DNA of 64,000 nt from Cyanobacteria bacterium FACHB-DQ100. GTDB lineage: Bacteria; Cyanobacteriota; Cyanobacteriia; Leptolyngbyales; Leptolyngbyaceae. Positions 51,075 to 60,298 of the stretch are shown here, piece after piece. The stretch lies in NCBI GenBank assembly GCA_014695195.1, contig JACJNW010000032.1:124001-188000 (forward strand). Reading direction: 5' to 3'. Below the pieces are notes generated by a model. The model had not been told where the DNA came from. It saw only the letters and a program-made list of their open reading frames with translations, and searched no databases. A program made the position numbers and the translations under genes. How positions within the stretch are numbered: position 1 is the first letter of the stretch; the number at the start of each line of letters is the position of its first letter.

Positions 51075-51914
51075 ATGAATCGATTTTCTTTAAAGGTATG
51101 GATTGATGGAGCGGGCTATCCGATCGTTTGTCTACATGGACATCCGGGATCGGGTCGCAGTATGAGCGTATTTACTCAACATTTATCAAAGCGGTTTCAA
51201 ACGATCGCGCCCGACCTACGCGGCTATGGTCAGTCAAAAACCCGCGCCAATTTTGTCATGCTCGATCACCTGGATGATTTGCAAGGGGTGTTGGAGCAGT
51301 ACGGCATCGATCGTGCCTTAATCCTCGGCTGGTCGCTCGGTGGAATTGTTGCGCTCGAACTTGCCGCCCGCTTCCCCGAAAAAGTGAGCGGTTTGATTCT
51401 CGTTGCTACGTCTGCGCGCCCCTGGGGAAATCATCCTCGAATTAGCCTGCAAGACAATCTCTATACTGGGATCGCTGCCTTGTTGAATGTGATTAAACCT
51501 GGATGGCGCTGGAATATTGACACCTTTGCAAAGCGATCGCTCTTCCGGCACCTCATTCAGCAGCACACCCCCGCAACCTACCGATACATCGCGAGTGATG
51601 CAGTCTATGCTTTTCTGAATACCTCGGTCGCTGCAAATCGAGCGCTGAATGCAGCACTAAGCGAAGGGTATTATCGAGTGCAAAACTTTGAAAAGATTAC
51701 CTGTCCGGTGCTGATGTTAGCGGGTGAACATGATCGCCACATTACCGCAGCGTCAAGTCTTGAAACCGCAAAACATCTGGCGAACTGTGAATGTAAAGTC
51801 TATTCCGACACAGCACACCTGCTGCCGTGGGAAATTCCGAATCAAATTCTAATGGATATCGATCAATGGCTCGATCGACATCCCGAAGTGTATCAGTCCG
51901 AAGTGTGTCAGTAG
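51075..51914 (+). CDS. Alpha/beta hydrolase
   Basis: A 279-residue alpha/beta-hydrolase-fold enzyme. The oxyanion loop is LHGHPGSGRS, the nucleophile elbow LGWSLGG (Ser), the acid Asp sits in AGEHDRHITA, and the His in SDTAHLLPWE. The conserved APDLRGYGQSKTR follows the first block. There is no signal peptide. Family members include haloperoxidase-like and ester-hydrolysing enzymes; the substrate is unknown. Confidence 0.88.
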   Translation: MNRFSLKVWIDGAGYPIVCLHGHPGSGRSMSVFTQHLSKRFQTIAPDLRGYGQSKTRANFVMLDHLDDLQGVLEQYGIDRALILGWSLGGIVALELAARFPEKVSGLILVATSARPWGNHPRISLQDNLYTGIAALLNVIKPGWRWNIDTFAKRSLFRHLIQQHTPATYRYIASDAVYAFLNTSVAANRALNAALSEGYYRVQNFEKITCPVLMLAGEHDRHITAASSLETAKHLANCECKVYSDTAHLLPWEIPNQILMDIDQWLDRHPEVYQSEVCQ

Positions 51915-51916
51915 CT

Positions 51917-51947
51917 GGAAAGACGCGATCGCACATCGCGTCTTTCC
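51917..51947. repeat. Palindromic repeat/hairpin after the hydrolase gene
   Basis: A perfect 13-bp stem GGAAAGACGCGAT/ATCGCGTCTTTCC with loop CGCAC, beginning three bases after the stop codon. Its inner AGACGCGAT...ATCGCGTCT core is shared with the palindromes at 34437 and 57302. It may act as a terminator without a T run. Confidence 0.7.
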
Positions 51948-51975
51948 CAAGCGCTTTGCCAGCTTATGCTTAATA

Positions 51976-52257
51976 CTAATACTGACCGCTCAAAACACCG
52001 GGCATCTTGTTAAACCCCACATCCGCTTTCTCATCGTAAATGGTGAGATTCGAGGGCTTACAGCGTTTGATCGTGATTTTGATGTTGGTCGCGCCTTCGC
52101 GCTCCAAATCTTCGAGATAGCCCGACTGGTGACTTTGAGCCATTTTCTTGTTGGGAAAAGGGCCGAAATAGTAGACGCATCGGGGGCTATCAGTCGTGAT
52201 CTCAACCCACCAAGCAAGACCGATCGAGCTAAGAAAACCTGTCAAGAGTTCATTCAT
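51976..52257 (-). CDS. DUF1816 family protein
   Basis: A 93-residue protein, WWVEITTDSPRCVYYFGPFP, then AQSHQSGYLEDLEREGATNI and KITIKRCKPSNLTIYDE, the DUF1816 pattern. The family is restricted to cyanobacteria and sometimes neighbours phycobilisome linker genes. Function unknown. A weak hydrophobic N-terminal segment is present. Confidence 0.88.
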   Translation of the reverse strand: MNELLTGFLSSIGLAWWVEITTDSPRCVYYFGPFPNKKMAQSHQSGYLEDLEREGATNIKITIKRCKPSNLTIYDEKADVGFNKMPGVLSGQY

Positions 52258-52413
52258 AAGCTAGCTAATTCAATCAAAGAACGACCTGCGATCCGCAGCG
52301 AACATCGTCAGAGGGGAAAGCTACCAGTGCATCAGATTCAATCTTGCAACAGAATGCTGGGAGATTGTTGTGCTTGATGCTCCAAATCGGAGTTCAAGTC
52401 TCTTTATACTCCG

Positions 52414-54069
52414 TCACACTTGATTTTTCAATCCGATCGATGTCTTAAATCCATCCAGATGGATGGTGTTCTCCCAGCGTTGACGGTACACCTCATAGAG
52501 TGCCATTCCTGCTGCAACTGAGGCATTGAGGCTAGGCGTAGTGCCCTGTAGTGGAATTGAAACCAGTACATCGCATCCGCGCTGCGTCATCAATCCTAAA
52601 CCTTCCCCTTCTGCACCAACAACCAACACCGAGGCTTTAGCAAATTTGACGGTATGAACTGGCTGGCTTGATTCGGAAGCTGTACCATAAATCCAGAATC
52701 CAGCCGCTTTGAGGTCTTCCAGCGCACGAGCCAGATTGACCACTCTAGCTACAGGAAGCTTTTCGATCGCGCCTGCTGCCACTTTCATCACGGTTGAAGT
52801 TACGCCCACCGCACGACGCTGCGGAATCACGATTCCCTGTGCTCCTAACGCTTCAGCCGTCCGGATAATTGCGCCTAAGTTGTGGGGGTCGGTAATGCTA
52901 TCTGCAACCACGATCACAGGCTGATCGGTTGCAGCTTTCGCACGAACAATCAAATCACCAAGATCAGTGTACTCATAAGCTGCAATTTGCGCTGCGATCC
53001 CCTGATGATTTGCACCATGTGTTAGCTGATCTAATCGCTTTGGTGTGACTTCATCGATGACTGTTCCGTTTGCTTTCGCTTGATTCAGCAATGAAAGATA
53101 GCGGGGATCATAGTGAAGCTTTTCTGTAATCCAGATGCGATTAAGCGATCGCTCCCCTTGCAGCGCACTTAACACCGGATGACGACCATAGATTAGATCG
53201 GGAGCTTCGTTGCTTTCAAATGGCTCATCATGCGACACAAAATGCTGCGGGATATCATCGCGGGCTTGCTCGGCTAAATGGTCAGGCTTGCGGGGAGCGA
53301 AGCTATCGCGTCTCTCAAATCTCGCACTGCCGTCATTTCGAGGACGATCAAAGTTCCGTTCTCTTCGTTCCCCGTTAAATTCGCTTCTGGGACGATCGAA
53401 GCTGCGTTTTTCACCATTGGGGCGATCAAAGTTCCGTTCTCTTCGTTCTCCATTGAATTCGCCTTTCGGACGATCGAAGCTGCGTCTTTCACCATTGGGG
53501 CGATCGAAATTCCGCTCTCTTCGTTCTCCGTTGAATTCGCCTTTTGAACGATCGAAACTACGTCTTTCACCGCTGGGGCGATCGAAATTCCGCTCTCTTC
53601 GTTCTCCGTTGAATTCGCCTTTTGAACGATCGAAGCTGCGTCTTTCACCGTTGGGGCGATCGAAATTCCGCTCTCTTCGTTCTCCGTTGAATTCGCCCCT
53701 CGGACGATCAGAATCCCGTCCGCGCCGCTCTCCATTGAAATCATCTCTAGGACGATCGCGCTTCTCAAATCGCCGATCGTCGTTTCTGGGACGATCAAAA
53801 CTTCTTTCTTTGCGTTCGTAGCGTCTTTCACCGCTTGAGTCTGAGCGACCCCGATTAGAGCCGTCAGCACCGGCACTGCGCTGATCTCGATCCCCATCGA
53901 AGCTGCGGTCGCGCTTTTCAAATCGGCGATCGTCAGTTTTAGGGCGATCAAAGCTTCCCTCGCTGTTGCGTTTGGGATTGCCCGACTTTTTGAAATTGGG
54001 TTTTTTACCGCCAAAGTCACGATTTGACCGACCTTGTGAGCCAGCGTTGCGGTTATTGGGAGTAGCCAT
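52414..54069 (-). CDS. rlmB: 23S rRNA 2'-O-methyltransferase RlmB with repetitive RGG-like N-terminal extension
   Basis: The C-terminal 260 residues are a SPOUT (TrmH-type) methyltransferase that modifies G2251 in the ribosome P-loop: [68 protein letters not shown] and [20 protein letters not shown] (motif 3 with knot). The first 280 residues are disordered, highly charged Arg/Gly/Asp/Asn sequence. It contains five tandem 26-residue units ([20 protein letters not shown] plus SFDRPK) and degenerate flanks. Total 551 residues, twice the usual RlmB. The extension likely binds RNA. Confidence 0.92.
   Translation of the reverse strand: MATPNNRNAGSQGRSNRDFGGKKPNFKKSGNPKRNSEGSFDRPKTDDRRFEKRDRSFDGDRDQRSAGADGSNRGRSDSSGERRYERKERSFDRPRNDDRRFEKRDRPRDDFNGERRGRDSDRPRGEFNGERRERNFDRPNGERRSFDRSKGEFNGERRERNFDRPSGERRSFDRSKGEFNGERRERNFDRPNGERRSFDRPKGEFNGERRERNFDRPNGEKRSFDRPRSEFNGERRERNFDRPRNDGSARFERRDSFAPRKPDHLAEQARDDIPQHFVSHDEPFESNEAPDLIYGRHPVLSALQGERSLNRIWITEKLHYDPRYLSLLNQAKANGTVIDEVTPKRLDQLTHGANHQGIAAQIAAYEYTDLGDLIVRAKAATDQPVIVVADSITDPHNLGAIIRTAEALGAQGIVIPQRRAVGVTSTVMKVAAGAIEKLPVARVVNLARALEDLKAAGFWIYGTASESSQPVHTVKFAKASVLVVGAEGEGLGLMTQRGCDVLVSIPLQGTTPSLNASVAAGMALYEVYRQRWENTIHLDGFKTSIGLKNQV
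53330..53720 (-). repeat. 78-bp tandem repeats encoding the RlmB extension
   Basis: The marker TTCCG(T/C)TCTCTTCGTTC recurs at 53354, 53432, 53510, 53588 and 53666 on the plus strand, an exact 78-base spacing. The units differ by few substitutions, so they arose by recent duplication and may vary in number between strains. Confidence 0.9.
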
Positions 54070-54160
54070 AGTAATTTAATCCTGGTTGAAGAGGCAGAAG
54101 GAACAGGCAAAAAGACGACAAAGAAAAGCGATCACGTCAAATCTTGCTTTTTCTAATTTT

Positions 54161-54583
54161 TTACTTAAGGTTGAGAAACCCTAACAATTCAAACAAGCGG
54201 GCAGGGTCAGTCAAATACAGATAGCCAATTAGGGCTTCTAGGCTGGTGGCGTGTTGGTAAATTTCGGGGTCAAGTCGTTTTGGGCGATTTACAGCAGCAT
54301 TGCGTCCCCGCTTGAGAAACTCATGTTCAGACTCGCTTAAATGGGGCATGAGCGATCGCAGGTGCAAGGCTTGGGTTTCTGCCCTCACGTTCGACACAAC
54401 TTGTTGATGATAGACTTCAGAACGCTTCGGTGGCAACAGACAACGCCTCCGAATATACAGTTCGTAAACTGCATCGCCTAAATACGCGAACGCAGCCGGA
54501 GAGAGCCGCTGGATCTCAGACATCGATGGCGCAGGCAAGCCTGTAGATAATTCTAGAACCCCTAACTCATTCGATGAGATCAC
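54161..54583 (-). CDS. mrnC: Mini-ribonuclease III
   Basis: A 140-residue stand-alone RNase III catalytic domain without a dsRNA-binding domain. It has LSPAAFAYLGDAVYELYIRR (the conserved acidic motif) and TSLEALIGYLYLTDPARLFE at the C-terminal part. Mini-III matures the 23S rRNA ends in Bacillus and cyanobacteria. It precedes rlmB on the same strand with a 91-base gap; this mrnC-rlmB linkage is also known in Firmicutes. ATG at 54583. Confidence 0.9.
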   Translation of the reverse strand: MISSNELGVLELSTGLPAPSMSEIQRLSPAAFAYLGDAVYELYIRRRCLLPPKRSEVYHQQVVSNVRAETQALHLRSLMPHLSESEHEFLKRGRNAAVNRPKRLDPEIYQHATSLEALIGYLYLTDPARLFELLGFLNLK

Positions 54584-54629
54584 ATCTTTTCCGACTCCGT
54601 AAGACGCTTTTTTATCGTAACAGACTACG

Positions 54630-54665
54630 AAAAAAACCGACTATCCAACCATTTGGACAGCGGTT
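54630..54665 (-). terminator. Rho-independent terminator after the STAS gene
   Basis: On the minus strand AACCGCTGTCC pairs with GGATAGTCGGTT (one bulged T), followed by a run of seven T. It is 21 bases beyond the STAS stop and separates that gene from mrnC. Confidence 0.8.
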
Positions 54666-54685
54666 CTTTTCTGAGATGATGCGAC

Positions 54686-55057
54686 TTAGGCAGATTGAAC
54701 ATTCTCGATCGCGGTTTCCACGGACGGTTGCAGCGCCAAAAATTGTTCTAAACGAACAAGCTTGACCGTCTGTGTGACTCGCGCATTCGTCACAATCTGT
54801 AAGGTTCCCGATGCCTGCTGCGCTTTTTTGGCAACTTGCACCAAAGCGCCCAGACCGGAACTATCAACAAAGTCAATTTTAGACAGATCTAAAATGACGT
54901 GTTTAGGGCCGTCTTCAACGCATTTTGTCAGAACTTTCCGGAAGGTTGGTTCAGAAAAAGCATCAAGTTGCCCGACGAGGCGAAAGAGTTGATATGTATT
55001 GTCCCTAACTTCGCGTGTGCCTCGAAGACTGACTGTTAGGGTTAGTTGCTCAGGAAT
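54686..55057 (-). CDS. STAS-domain anti-sigma factor antagonist, apparent ATT start
   Basis: A 123-residue SpoIIAA-type protein: TVSLRGTREVRDNTYQLFRL, LVGQLDAFSEPTFRKVL, HVILDLSKIDFVDSSGLGAL (the phosphorylatable Ser), VTNARVTQTVKLVRLEQFLA. The in-frame stop TAG lies only three codons upstream of the ATT at 55057, and no ATG, GTG or TTG occurs in that frame before the middle of the domain. A perfect AGGAGG sits five bases before the ATT, so ATT is the likely initiation codon. Such proteins are controlled by HATPase kinases; a candidate is at 9.9 kb. carA lies 72 bases upstream. Confidence 0.88.
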   Translation of the reverse strand: MPEQLTLTVSLRGTREVRDNTYQLFRLVGQLDAFSEPTFRKVLTKCVEDGPKHVILDLSKIDFVDSSGLGALVQVAKKAQQASGTLQIVTNARVTQTVKLVRLEQFLALQPSVETAIENVQSA

Positions 55058-55129
55058 AGCCCCCTCCTACCGCGTTTAAACTCTAAATTTAATTTGACGC
55101 TCCAGTATACACCGTTGCAGCAATATTTT

Positions 55130-56281
55130 CTATTGCCTGATTTCTGATTGTTTATGTTCGCGCATCGATCGCACGAAATTTTCAAATAGATAATCAGCAT
55201 CGTGTGGCCCAGGACTCGCCTCCGGATGATACTGCACTGAGAACATCGGCAGGGTTTTATGCCGTAATCCGGCAACGGTGCGATCGTTGAGATTCAGGTG
55301 AGTGATTTCGATCGAGGCATCCGGGAGCGAATCGGCAGCGAGCGCAAAACCGTGATTTTGGCTGGTGATTTCGATTTGCTGGGTCAGACCGCAGGGTTGA
55401 TTCAAGCCGCGATGTCCGAACTTGAGCTTAAAGGTTTCGGCACCCAGTGATAAGCCGAGAATTTGGTGTCCCATACAAATTCCGAAAACGGGCTTCTCAG
55501 CCTTCAAGAGTGCTTTTGTAGTTTCGATGCCCTCGGTGACAGCAGCCGGATCGCCCGGCCCGTTCGAGAGAAAGATTCCGTCTGGATTATACTTAAGGAC
55601 TTCTTCAGGCGGAGTGTTGACCGGAACAACGATCACACGGCAGCCATAACTCGCAAGCCGTCGCAGAATATTGCGCTTGATGCCGAAATCGATCGCAACC
55701 ACAGTCATCGGGTCTTCAAGGCTCGAAGCAGTCGAGCTAAATTCCCAAATCGTCTCGGTTTTTTCTGACCATTCGTAAACTTGGGTCGTACTGACTTCTT
55801 TGACGAGGTTCAATCCTGCCATGCTCGGTGCGTTCTGCACTTGTTCGAGCAGTTCGCTGGGGTCGAGCACTTCGGTTGAAATCGCGCCGTTCATTGCACC
55901 CGCCGATCGTAGTTTTCGCGTTAGGGCACGAGTATCGATGCCGTAGATGCCGAGTAAGTGGTGCTGTTTGAGATAGTCGGGCAGGGATTGCGTCGATCTC
56001 CAGTTGCTCGGACGTTCGCAAATATTTCGGGCAATCACGCCCCGGACATGCGGCACGTCGGATTCTTCATCGTCGGGATTTACGCCCGTATTGCCCAGTT
56101 CTGGATAGGTGAATGTCACAATCTGACCCCGATAGCTTGGATCAGTCATGACTTCTTGATAACCCGTCATTCCGGTATTGAACACGACTTCTCCGATCGT
56201 GGTTCCCGTTGCACCGAACGAGTAACCCTGATAAGTTGTGCCATCAGCCAGCACAAGTAACGCAGGTTGAGCAGAGGACAT
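55130..56281 (-). CDS. carA: Carbamoyl-phosphate synthase small subunit
   Basis: CarA hydrolyses glutamine and passes ammonia to CarB for carbamoyl phosphate used in arginine and pyrimidine synthesis. The 383-residue protein from ATG 56281 ([20 protein letters not shown]) shows [51 protein letters not shown] with the nucleophilic Cys, and [14 protein letters not shown] with catalytic His/Glu. An upstream TTG/GTG extension is unlikely. carB is not in the window. Confidence 0.97.
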   Translation of the reverse strand: MSSAQPALLVLADGTTYQGYSFGATGTTIGEVVFNTGMTGYQEVMTDPSYRGQIVTFTYPELGNTGVNPDDEESDVPHVRGVIARNICERPSNWRSTQSLPDYLKQHHLLGIYGIDTRALTRKLRSAGAMNGAISTEVLDPSELLEQVQNAPSMAGLNLVKEVSTTQVYEWSEKTETIWEFSSTASSLEDPMTVVAIDFGIKRNILRRLASYGCRVIVVPVNTPPEEVLKYNPDGIFLSNGPGDPAAVTEGIETTKALLKAEKPVFGICMGHQILGLSLGAETFKLKFGHRGLNQPCGLTQQIEITSQNHGFALAADSLPDASIEITHLNLNDRTVAGLRHKTLPMFSVQYHPEASPGPHDADYLFENFVRSMREHKQSEIRQ

Positions 56282-56412
56282 AAACACAGTCAATTACAAA
56301 GATCTCATCATTATTATCATGTCTATTGCGGCTTGCAAGGGGTCTCTAAGCTTTTGCACAGAATTCTAGGGAACTCTAAGACGGTCAGGATTGAGTCCTT
56401 GGAATTCTCAGT

Positions 56413-57246
56413 ATGCTCAGAGTTGGTGTTTGGGTTGGGTCGGCGATCGTGTTCGCGGCGATTGCAGCGGGGTGTAGTCAGGAGCGATCGACGCAGCGAG
56501 TTTCTCCACAGGTTTCGTCTTCTCCGGTTCAAACGGTCGCCACTCCTGCGGCACCGACTGAAGATTTCTATCAAACGGCGCTCGATCGAGCGGCAAGTGC
56601 CCGCACGATCAGTCAATCGGCGCAGTCTCCGGAGGATTGGCAACTGGTTGCGAGTCGGTGGAAGAGTGCGATCGCAGCGCTCAAACAAGTGCCGAAATCT
56701 GATCCAAACCGCAAGCGAGCCAATCAAAAACTCTCTGAATTTCAGCAAGCCCTTTCAAGAACGGAAGATCGAGCGGCACGCACCGGAAAAGAAAAAATCG
56801 CCGCGCAAGATCCAGGCATTCGCATCGATCGCGCAATTTCAGCCGAGGAACTAAGCGCGATCGCAGCTCAAAAAGAGCAAGGGATTCGAGTCCCAATTAA
56901 GTATCGTAAGAATCGTATTCCTGTGATCGATGTGGTTTTTAACGGCAATCAACGCTATGAAATGATGGTTGATACGGGGGCATCCGCGACGATGATCACG
57001 GCGGAAATGGCGCGGCGATTGGGAGTTAGGGTCGTCGGTGAGGCTCAGGCGATGACCGCAGCAGGTGTGACGACGGTGAGAGTTGCGGTGGTGCAGTCGA
57101 TCACCGTTGCAGGGAGTACGATTCGCGAGGTTCCGGTGTCGATCGGCCCGTTGGATGTGGGGTTACTCGGTCATGATTTCTTTGGCAATTGCGATATTTC
57201 GATTAGTCGGGATCATGTCGAATTTCGGCAGTGTAATGTGTTGTGA
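56413..57246 (+). CDS. Lipoprotein with clan AA (retropepsin-like) aspartic protease domain
   Basis: A 277-residue protein: lipoprotein signal MLRVGVWVGSAIVFAAIAAG followed by the lipobox Cys, a helical region (about 50-110), then an aspartic-protease-like domain from about residue 155: IPVIDVVFNGNQRYEMMVDT and GASATMITAEMARRLGV (the DTGA active-site motif), and LGHDFFGNCDISI. It belongs to the TIGR02281-type bacterial retropepsin-like group. Such enzymes act as dimers; the substrate is unknown. It probably works in the periplasm or thylakoid lumen. Confidence 0.87.
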   Translation: MLRVGVWVGSAIVFAAIAAGCSQERSTQRVSPQVSSSPVQTVATPAAPTEDFYQTALDRAASARTISQSAQSPEDWQLVASRWKSAIAALKQVPKSDPNRKRANQKLSEFQQALSRTEDRAARTGKEKIAAQDPGIRIDRAISAEELSAIAAQKEQGIRVPIKYRKNRIPVIDVVFNGNQRYEMMVDTGASATMITAEMARRLGVRVVGEAQAMTAAGVTTVRVAVVQSITVAGSTIREVPVSIGPLDVGLLGHDFFGNCDISISRDHVEFRQCNVL

Positions 57247-57301
57247 TGCCCCTTGGGTGTGTTGCTCATGAGTTGCACATCAATTGATCGTTACCGGGAT
57301 G

Positions 57302-57327
57302 TAGAGACGCGATTAATCGCGCCTCTA
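57302..57327. repeat. Second copy of the palindromic intergenic repeat
   Basis: TAGAGACGCGATTAATCGCG plus CCTCTA is a 26-base palindrome between convergent genes, matching the 34437-34462 copy at 22 of 26 positions, with a compensatory change of the fourth base pair. Confidence 0.75.
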
Positions 57328-57343
57328 TATCCATTGGGATTTT

Positions 57344-58405
57344 TTACAACAAATCCTGAAATTCCGATCGCGCCTGAATCGTTTTCAACACCGATTTAAT
57401 TTCTTGCGTCCGGTCTTTTTTCACAATCAGCGTCACTTTGCCATCGCGAACGATCACTGTGTCTTCTAAACCGATCGTCACCACCACTTCATCATCATCT
57501 GAGGTATAAACGATCGCGCCACTGGTATCCAGCCCGACATGCTGCCCTAACTCCACATTTGGATTATCGGACTTCATTAAACGCTCGATCGCTCCCCAAT
57601 CGCCCAAGTCATCCCAGCTAAAGCGCACTGGCAGCACACAAGCACAATCGGTCTTTTCCATCACTGCGTAATCGATGCTGAGTTTAGGAACGGTTGAATA
57701 CGCCTCGATGCCTTTCTCTTCTAATAATTGAATGATTTCTGGGGCGTGTTTGTGCAGCTGATCAAGCATCACTTTTGCTTGAAATACGAACATGCCACCA
57801 TTCCAGCTAAACCGTCCGCTACTGACAAATGCTTCTGCGGTCTCGCGATCGGGCTTTTCTGTGAAGCGATCGACTCGATAAGCAGGATAATCGTCATACA
57901 CTCCAATCTTTTCACCCTGCTCAATGTAGCCATATCCCGTTGCTGCATGAGTTGGCGCAATTCCCAAAGTGACGATCGCTGCATTTTGGACGGCTGCATC
58001 TGTTGCGGCTTTTAGCGTCGCTTCAAAAATGTTTTGTTCTGCAATCCAGTGATCGGCTGGAAAAAATCCGGTTACAACATCCTCACCGTAGCGCTTTGCA
58101 ACTTCGATCGTGCTCCATGCCACTGCCGGAGCCGTATCGCGCCCCTCTGGCTCTACTAGGATGTTTTCGATCGGCAAGTCGGGAAGCTGTTCACGCACCC
58201 CATCGGCTAAATGGGAAGCCGTCACGACCCAAAGATTGCTCCAATCGCCTGCGGTCGAAAGTAAGCGATCGGCGGTTGTTTGTAGAAGGCTGCGTCCGCT
58301 GCCATCTAGACAGAGAAACTGTTTTGGACGGTGTTTGCGGCTGAGGGGCCAAAAGCGCTCACCTTTTCCGCCAGCAAGGATAATCGGAACAAGAGATGGG
58401 GTCAT
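57344..58405 (-). CDS. Mannose-1-phosphate guanylyltransferase
   Basis: Forms GDP-mannose from mannose-1-phosphate and GTP, the precursor of fucose and mannose in polysaccharides. The 353-residue protein has the nucleotidyltransferase start PIILAGGKGERFWPLSRKHR, PKQFL, then VEPEGRDTAPAVAWSTIEVA, FPADHWIAEQ (DH motif), YIEQG, FTEKPDRETAEAFVSSGRFS and WNGGMFVFQAKV. Only the synthase part is present, without a C-terminal cupin isomerase domain, so it is of the short ManC/RfbM class. Divergent from the LCP gene. Confidence 0.93.
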   Translation of the reverse strand: MTPSLVPIILAGGKGERFWPLSRKHRPKQFLCLDGSGRSLLQTTADRLLSTAGDWSNLWVVTASHLADGVREQLPDLPIENILVEPEGRDTAPAVAWSTIEVAKRYGEDVVTGFFPADHWIAEQNIFEATLKAATDAAVQNAAIVTLGIAPTHAATGYGYIEQGEKIGVYDDYPAYRVDRFTEKPDRETAEAFVSSGRFSWNGGMFVFQAKVMLDQLHKHAPEIIQLLEEKGIEAYSTVPKLSIDYAVMEKTDCACVLPVRFSWDDLGDWGAIERLMKSDNPNVELGQHVGLDTSGAIVYTSDDDEVVVTIGLEDTVIVRDGKVTLIVKKDRTQEIKSVLKTIQARSEFQDLL

Positions 58406-58869
58406 ATCGCGTCACACCATTGGGGTTAGAACAACGCTCAGATTTTAATCAATTCACGACTATTCGTATATCGTTGATTACTATCTTTGCGGACTCTTCT
58501 CATTCTTCCCCGATCGATCTAGGCGGATCAGCAATATTCAAGGTTTATCGTGGGAATCAGGCAGCTTGCCTGACTCTGAGAATGCTACTTCGGTTGGCAG
58601 ATGCGAAAGATGCGGTTTTCTTTGACCCCAAATCGTGCAATTTTGATAGACAACACTAGCCGAATGTCGGAAGGGGAGTGTAGAATTCCCTGGAATGACC
58701 CAAGCCTGGTTGCTCAGAATTTCATCTACCGAGTGATAATTCAAGTGGTAATTAATTTACTTAGTTTGGCAGGAGAGAATATCTCCAAAAGCTGAAGAAA
58801 ATTAGAAACTTTCTGGCTAGGATAACGACGAACAGCTTGGTAGAGCGTTTGAGCGAAGTTTTTTGAGGT
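58406..58869. promoter_or_regulatory. Intergenic region between divergent manC-type and LCP genes
   Basis: A 464-bp gap. It holds an inverted repeat TCAGGCA-GCT-TGCCTGA at 58557-58573. Short frames here have no ribosome site or recognisable domain, so I do not call a gene. A promoter for each flanking gene must lie here, but I can locate neither with confidence. Confidence 0.35.
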
Positions 58870-60258
58870 GTGAACGGAGTGAAAGAGTCTAAGCGACCAT
58901 CTACGCTAGATCCGTCTAGCGCGACTGAGAAATTGACCGCTCAATCTCGCCCTGCCGTCCCGATCTCGCCTGTGACCTCTCCTAAGCAGCCTGCGATCGC
59001 ACGATCGCTCTTTTGGATTGCTGGATTTTTGGGAGCCGCGACGATTTCGGCAACGCTTGGAACCACCTTGGCGCTGATCGCCCCGCTTCCCGGTGTCGCT
59101 CCAGACCAGGGGCGAAGATTGCTCGGAGATTTTTGGAGCAGTGGGTTTCGGTACAAAGTGTCTCGTCCCGTGAATGTGTTGGTGATGGGGATCGATCGCG
59201 TGCTGGATGCTCCTGCGGGTTCAAGCGAAATCTTCTCCGGTCGAAGTGATACGATGCTGCTGCTCCGAGTTGATCCAACCGATGATTCGGTGAGTTTGCT
59301 GTCGATTCCACGGGATACTCAAGTTGAAATACTGGGCGTGGGAGTCACAAAGATCAATCAAGCCAACGCCAGCGGTGGGCCGCTTTTAGCGCGAGAAACC
59401 GTGAGTCAGGCGTTAAATGGAGTGCAGATCGATCGCTATGTCCGCGTCAGTACCGATGCGTTTCGCGAACTGGTCGATCTGCTTGGTGGAGTTGAAGTGT
59501 ATGTGCCTGAAGCGATGCAGTACACCGACAACACGCAAAAGCTCAAAATTGATCTCAAACCCGGTTGGCAGACGCTAGACGGAGAAAAAGCAGAGCAGTT
59601 TGCTCGATTTCGGCATAACTCGATCGGCGATATTGGACGGGTACAGCGGCAGCAGGCATTAATCAAAGCGCTGCGATCGAAATTGACCAGCCCAATGGTT
59701 TTGCCGCGCATTCCCAGGTTGGTCAGCTTGATGCAGAAGTACATCGACACGAATCTGACGATGGAAGAGATGCTGGCGCTGGTGAATTTTGGGCAGAAGC
59801 TCGACAAAGATGATTTCAAGATGGTGCTGTTGCCGGGTCGGTTTAGCGCTCCGAATGAATTTCGTGCCAGCTATTGGATCATGGATACGCAGGGGCGCGA
59901 TCGCGTGATGCAGGAATATTTCAAGTCTGCCGCAACGGAAACCGGACTGGAAGCTCCCTTAGCGAATCTCAAAATTGCCGTTCAGAATGCGTCCGGCGAT
60001 CCGAAGGCTGGAACTCAGTTTGCTCAGTATCTTGAAACGCTTGGATATACGAATGTTTATCAGGCTCAGAATTGGCAAGACCCACAGCAGAAAACGCAAA
60101 TTATCGTGCAGCGCGGCGATCTTCAGGGTGCGAAAGTGCTGCAAAGTGCGCTGGGATTTGGCAACGTTGAAGCCAATTCGACTGGGGAACTCGACTCGGA
60201 TTTGACGATTCGGATTGGGGATGATTGGCAAGCTCAGCGATCGAAACTCCCGCAGTAA
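58870..60258 (+). CDS. LytR-CpsA-Psr (LCP) family cell-envelope ligase
   Basis: LCP proteins transfer lipid-linked polysaccharide onto peptidoglycan. The 462-residue protein has a short cytoplasmic N-terminus, a transmembrane helix at about 48-72 (LFWIAGFLGAATISATLGTT), the LCP domain at about 95-315 (VNVLVMGIDR, FSGRSDTMLLLRVDPTDDSV with Asp, LLSIPRDTQVEI with the Arg, KINQANASGGPLLARETVSQ, QFARFRHNSIGDIGRVQRQ), and a LytR_C domain at the C-terminus (IAVQNASGDPKAGTQFAQYL). Start GTG at 58870 follows a GAGG site. Confidence 0.93.
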   Translation: MNGVKESKRPSTLDPSSATEKLTAQSRPAVPISPVTSPKQPAIARSLFWIAGFLGAATISATLGTTLALIAPLPGVAPDQGRRLLGDFWSSGFRYKVSRPVNVLVMGIDRVLDAPAGSSEIFSGRSDTMLLLRVDPTDDSVSLLSIPRDTQVEILGVGVTKINQANASGGPLLARETVSQALNGVQIDRYVRVSTDAFRELVDLLGGVEVYVPEAMQYTDNTQKLKIDLKPGWQTLDGEKAEQFARFRHNSIGDIGRVQRQQALIKALRSKLTSPMVLPRIPRLVSLMQKYIDTNLTMEEMLALVNFGQKLDKDDFKMVLLPGRFSAPNEFRASYWIMDTQGRDRVMQEYFKSAATETGLEAPLANLKIAVQNASGDPKAGTQFAQYLETLGYTNVYQAQNWQDPQQKTQIIVQRGDLQGAKVLQSALGFGNVEANSTGELDSDLTIRIGDDWQAQRSKLPQ

Positions 60259-60298
60259 GCGTTAGGCTGATGGTAGCTCTTTCGTTCACGCTGGTCTG

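Noticed and set aside
53210-53821. Long plus-strand frame of 203 residues with Arg/Ser-rich repeats
   Set aside because: It is the complement of the rlmB tandem repeats; the codons follow the 78-bp unit and there is no ribosome site or domain.
53274-54110. 278-residue minus-strand frame overlapping the rlmB 5' half
   Set aside because: It is an alternative reading frame of the same repeats, kept open by their regular composition.
56267-56854. 195-residue plus-strand frame over the carA start and the aspartic-protease gene
   Set aside because: Out of frame with the aspartic-protease gene, very Arg/Ser-rich, typical of a shadow frame.
58396-58659. 87-residue frame between the guanylyltransferase and LCP genes
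   Set aside because: No ribosome site, no domain, and it overlaps the start of the divergent gene.
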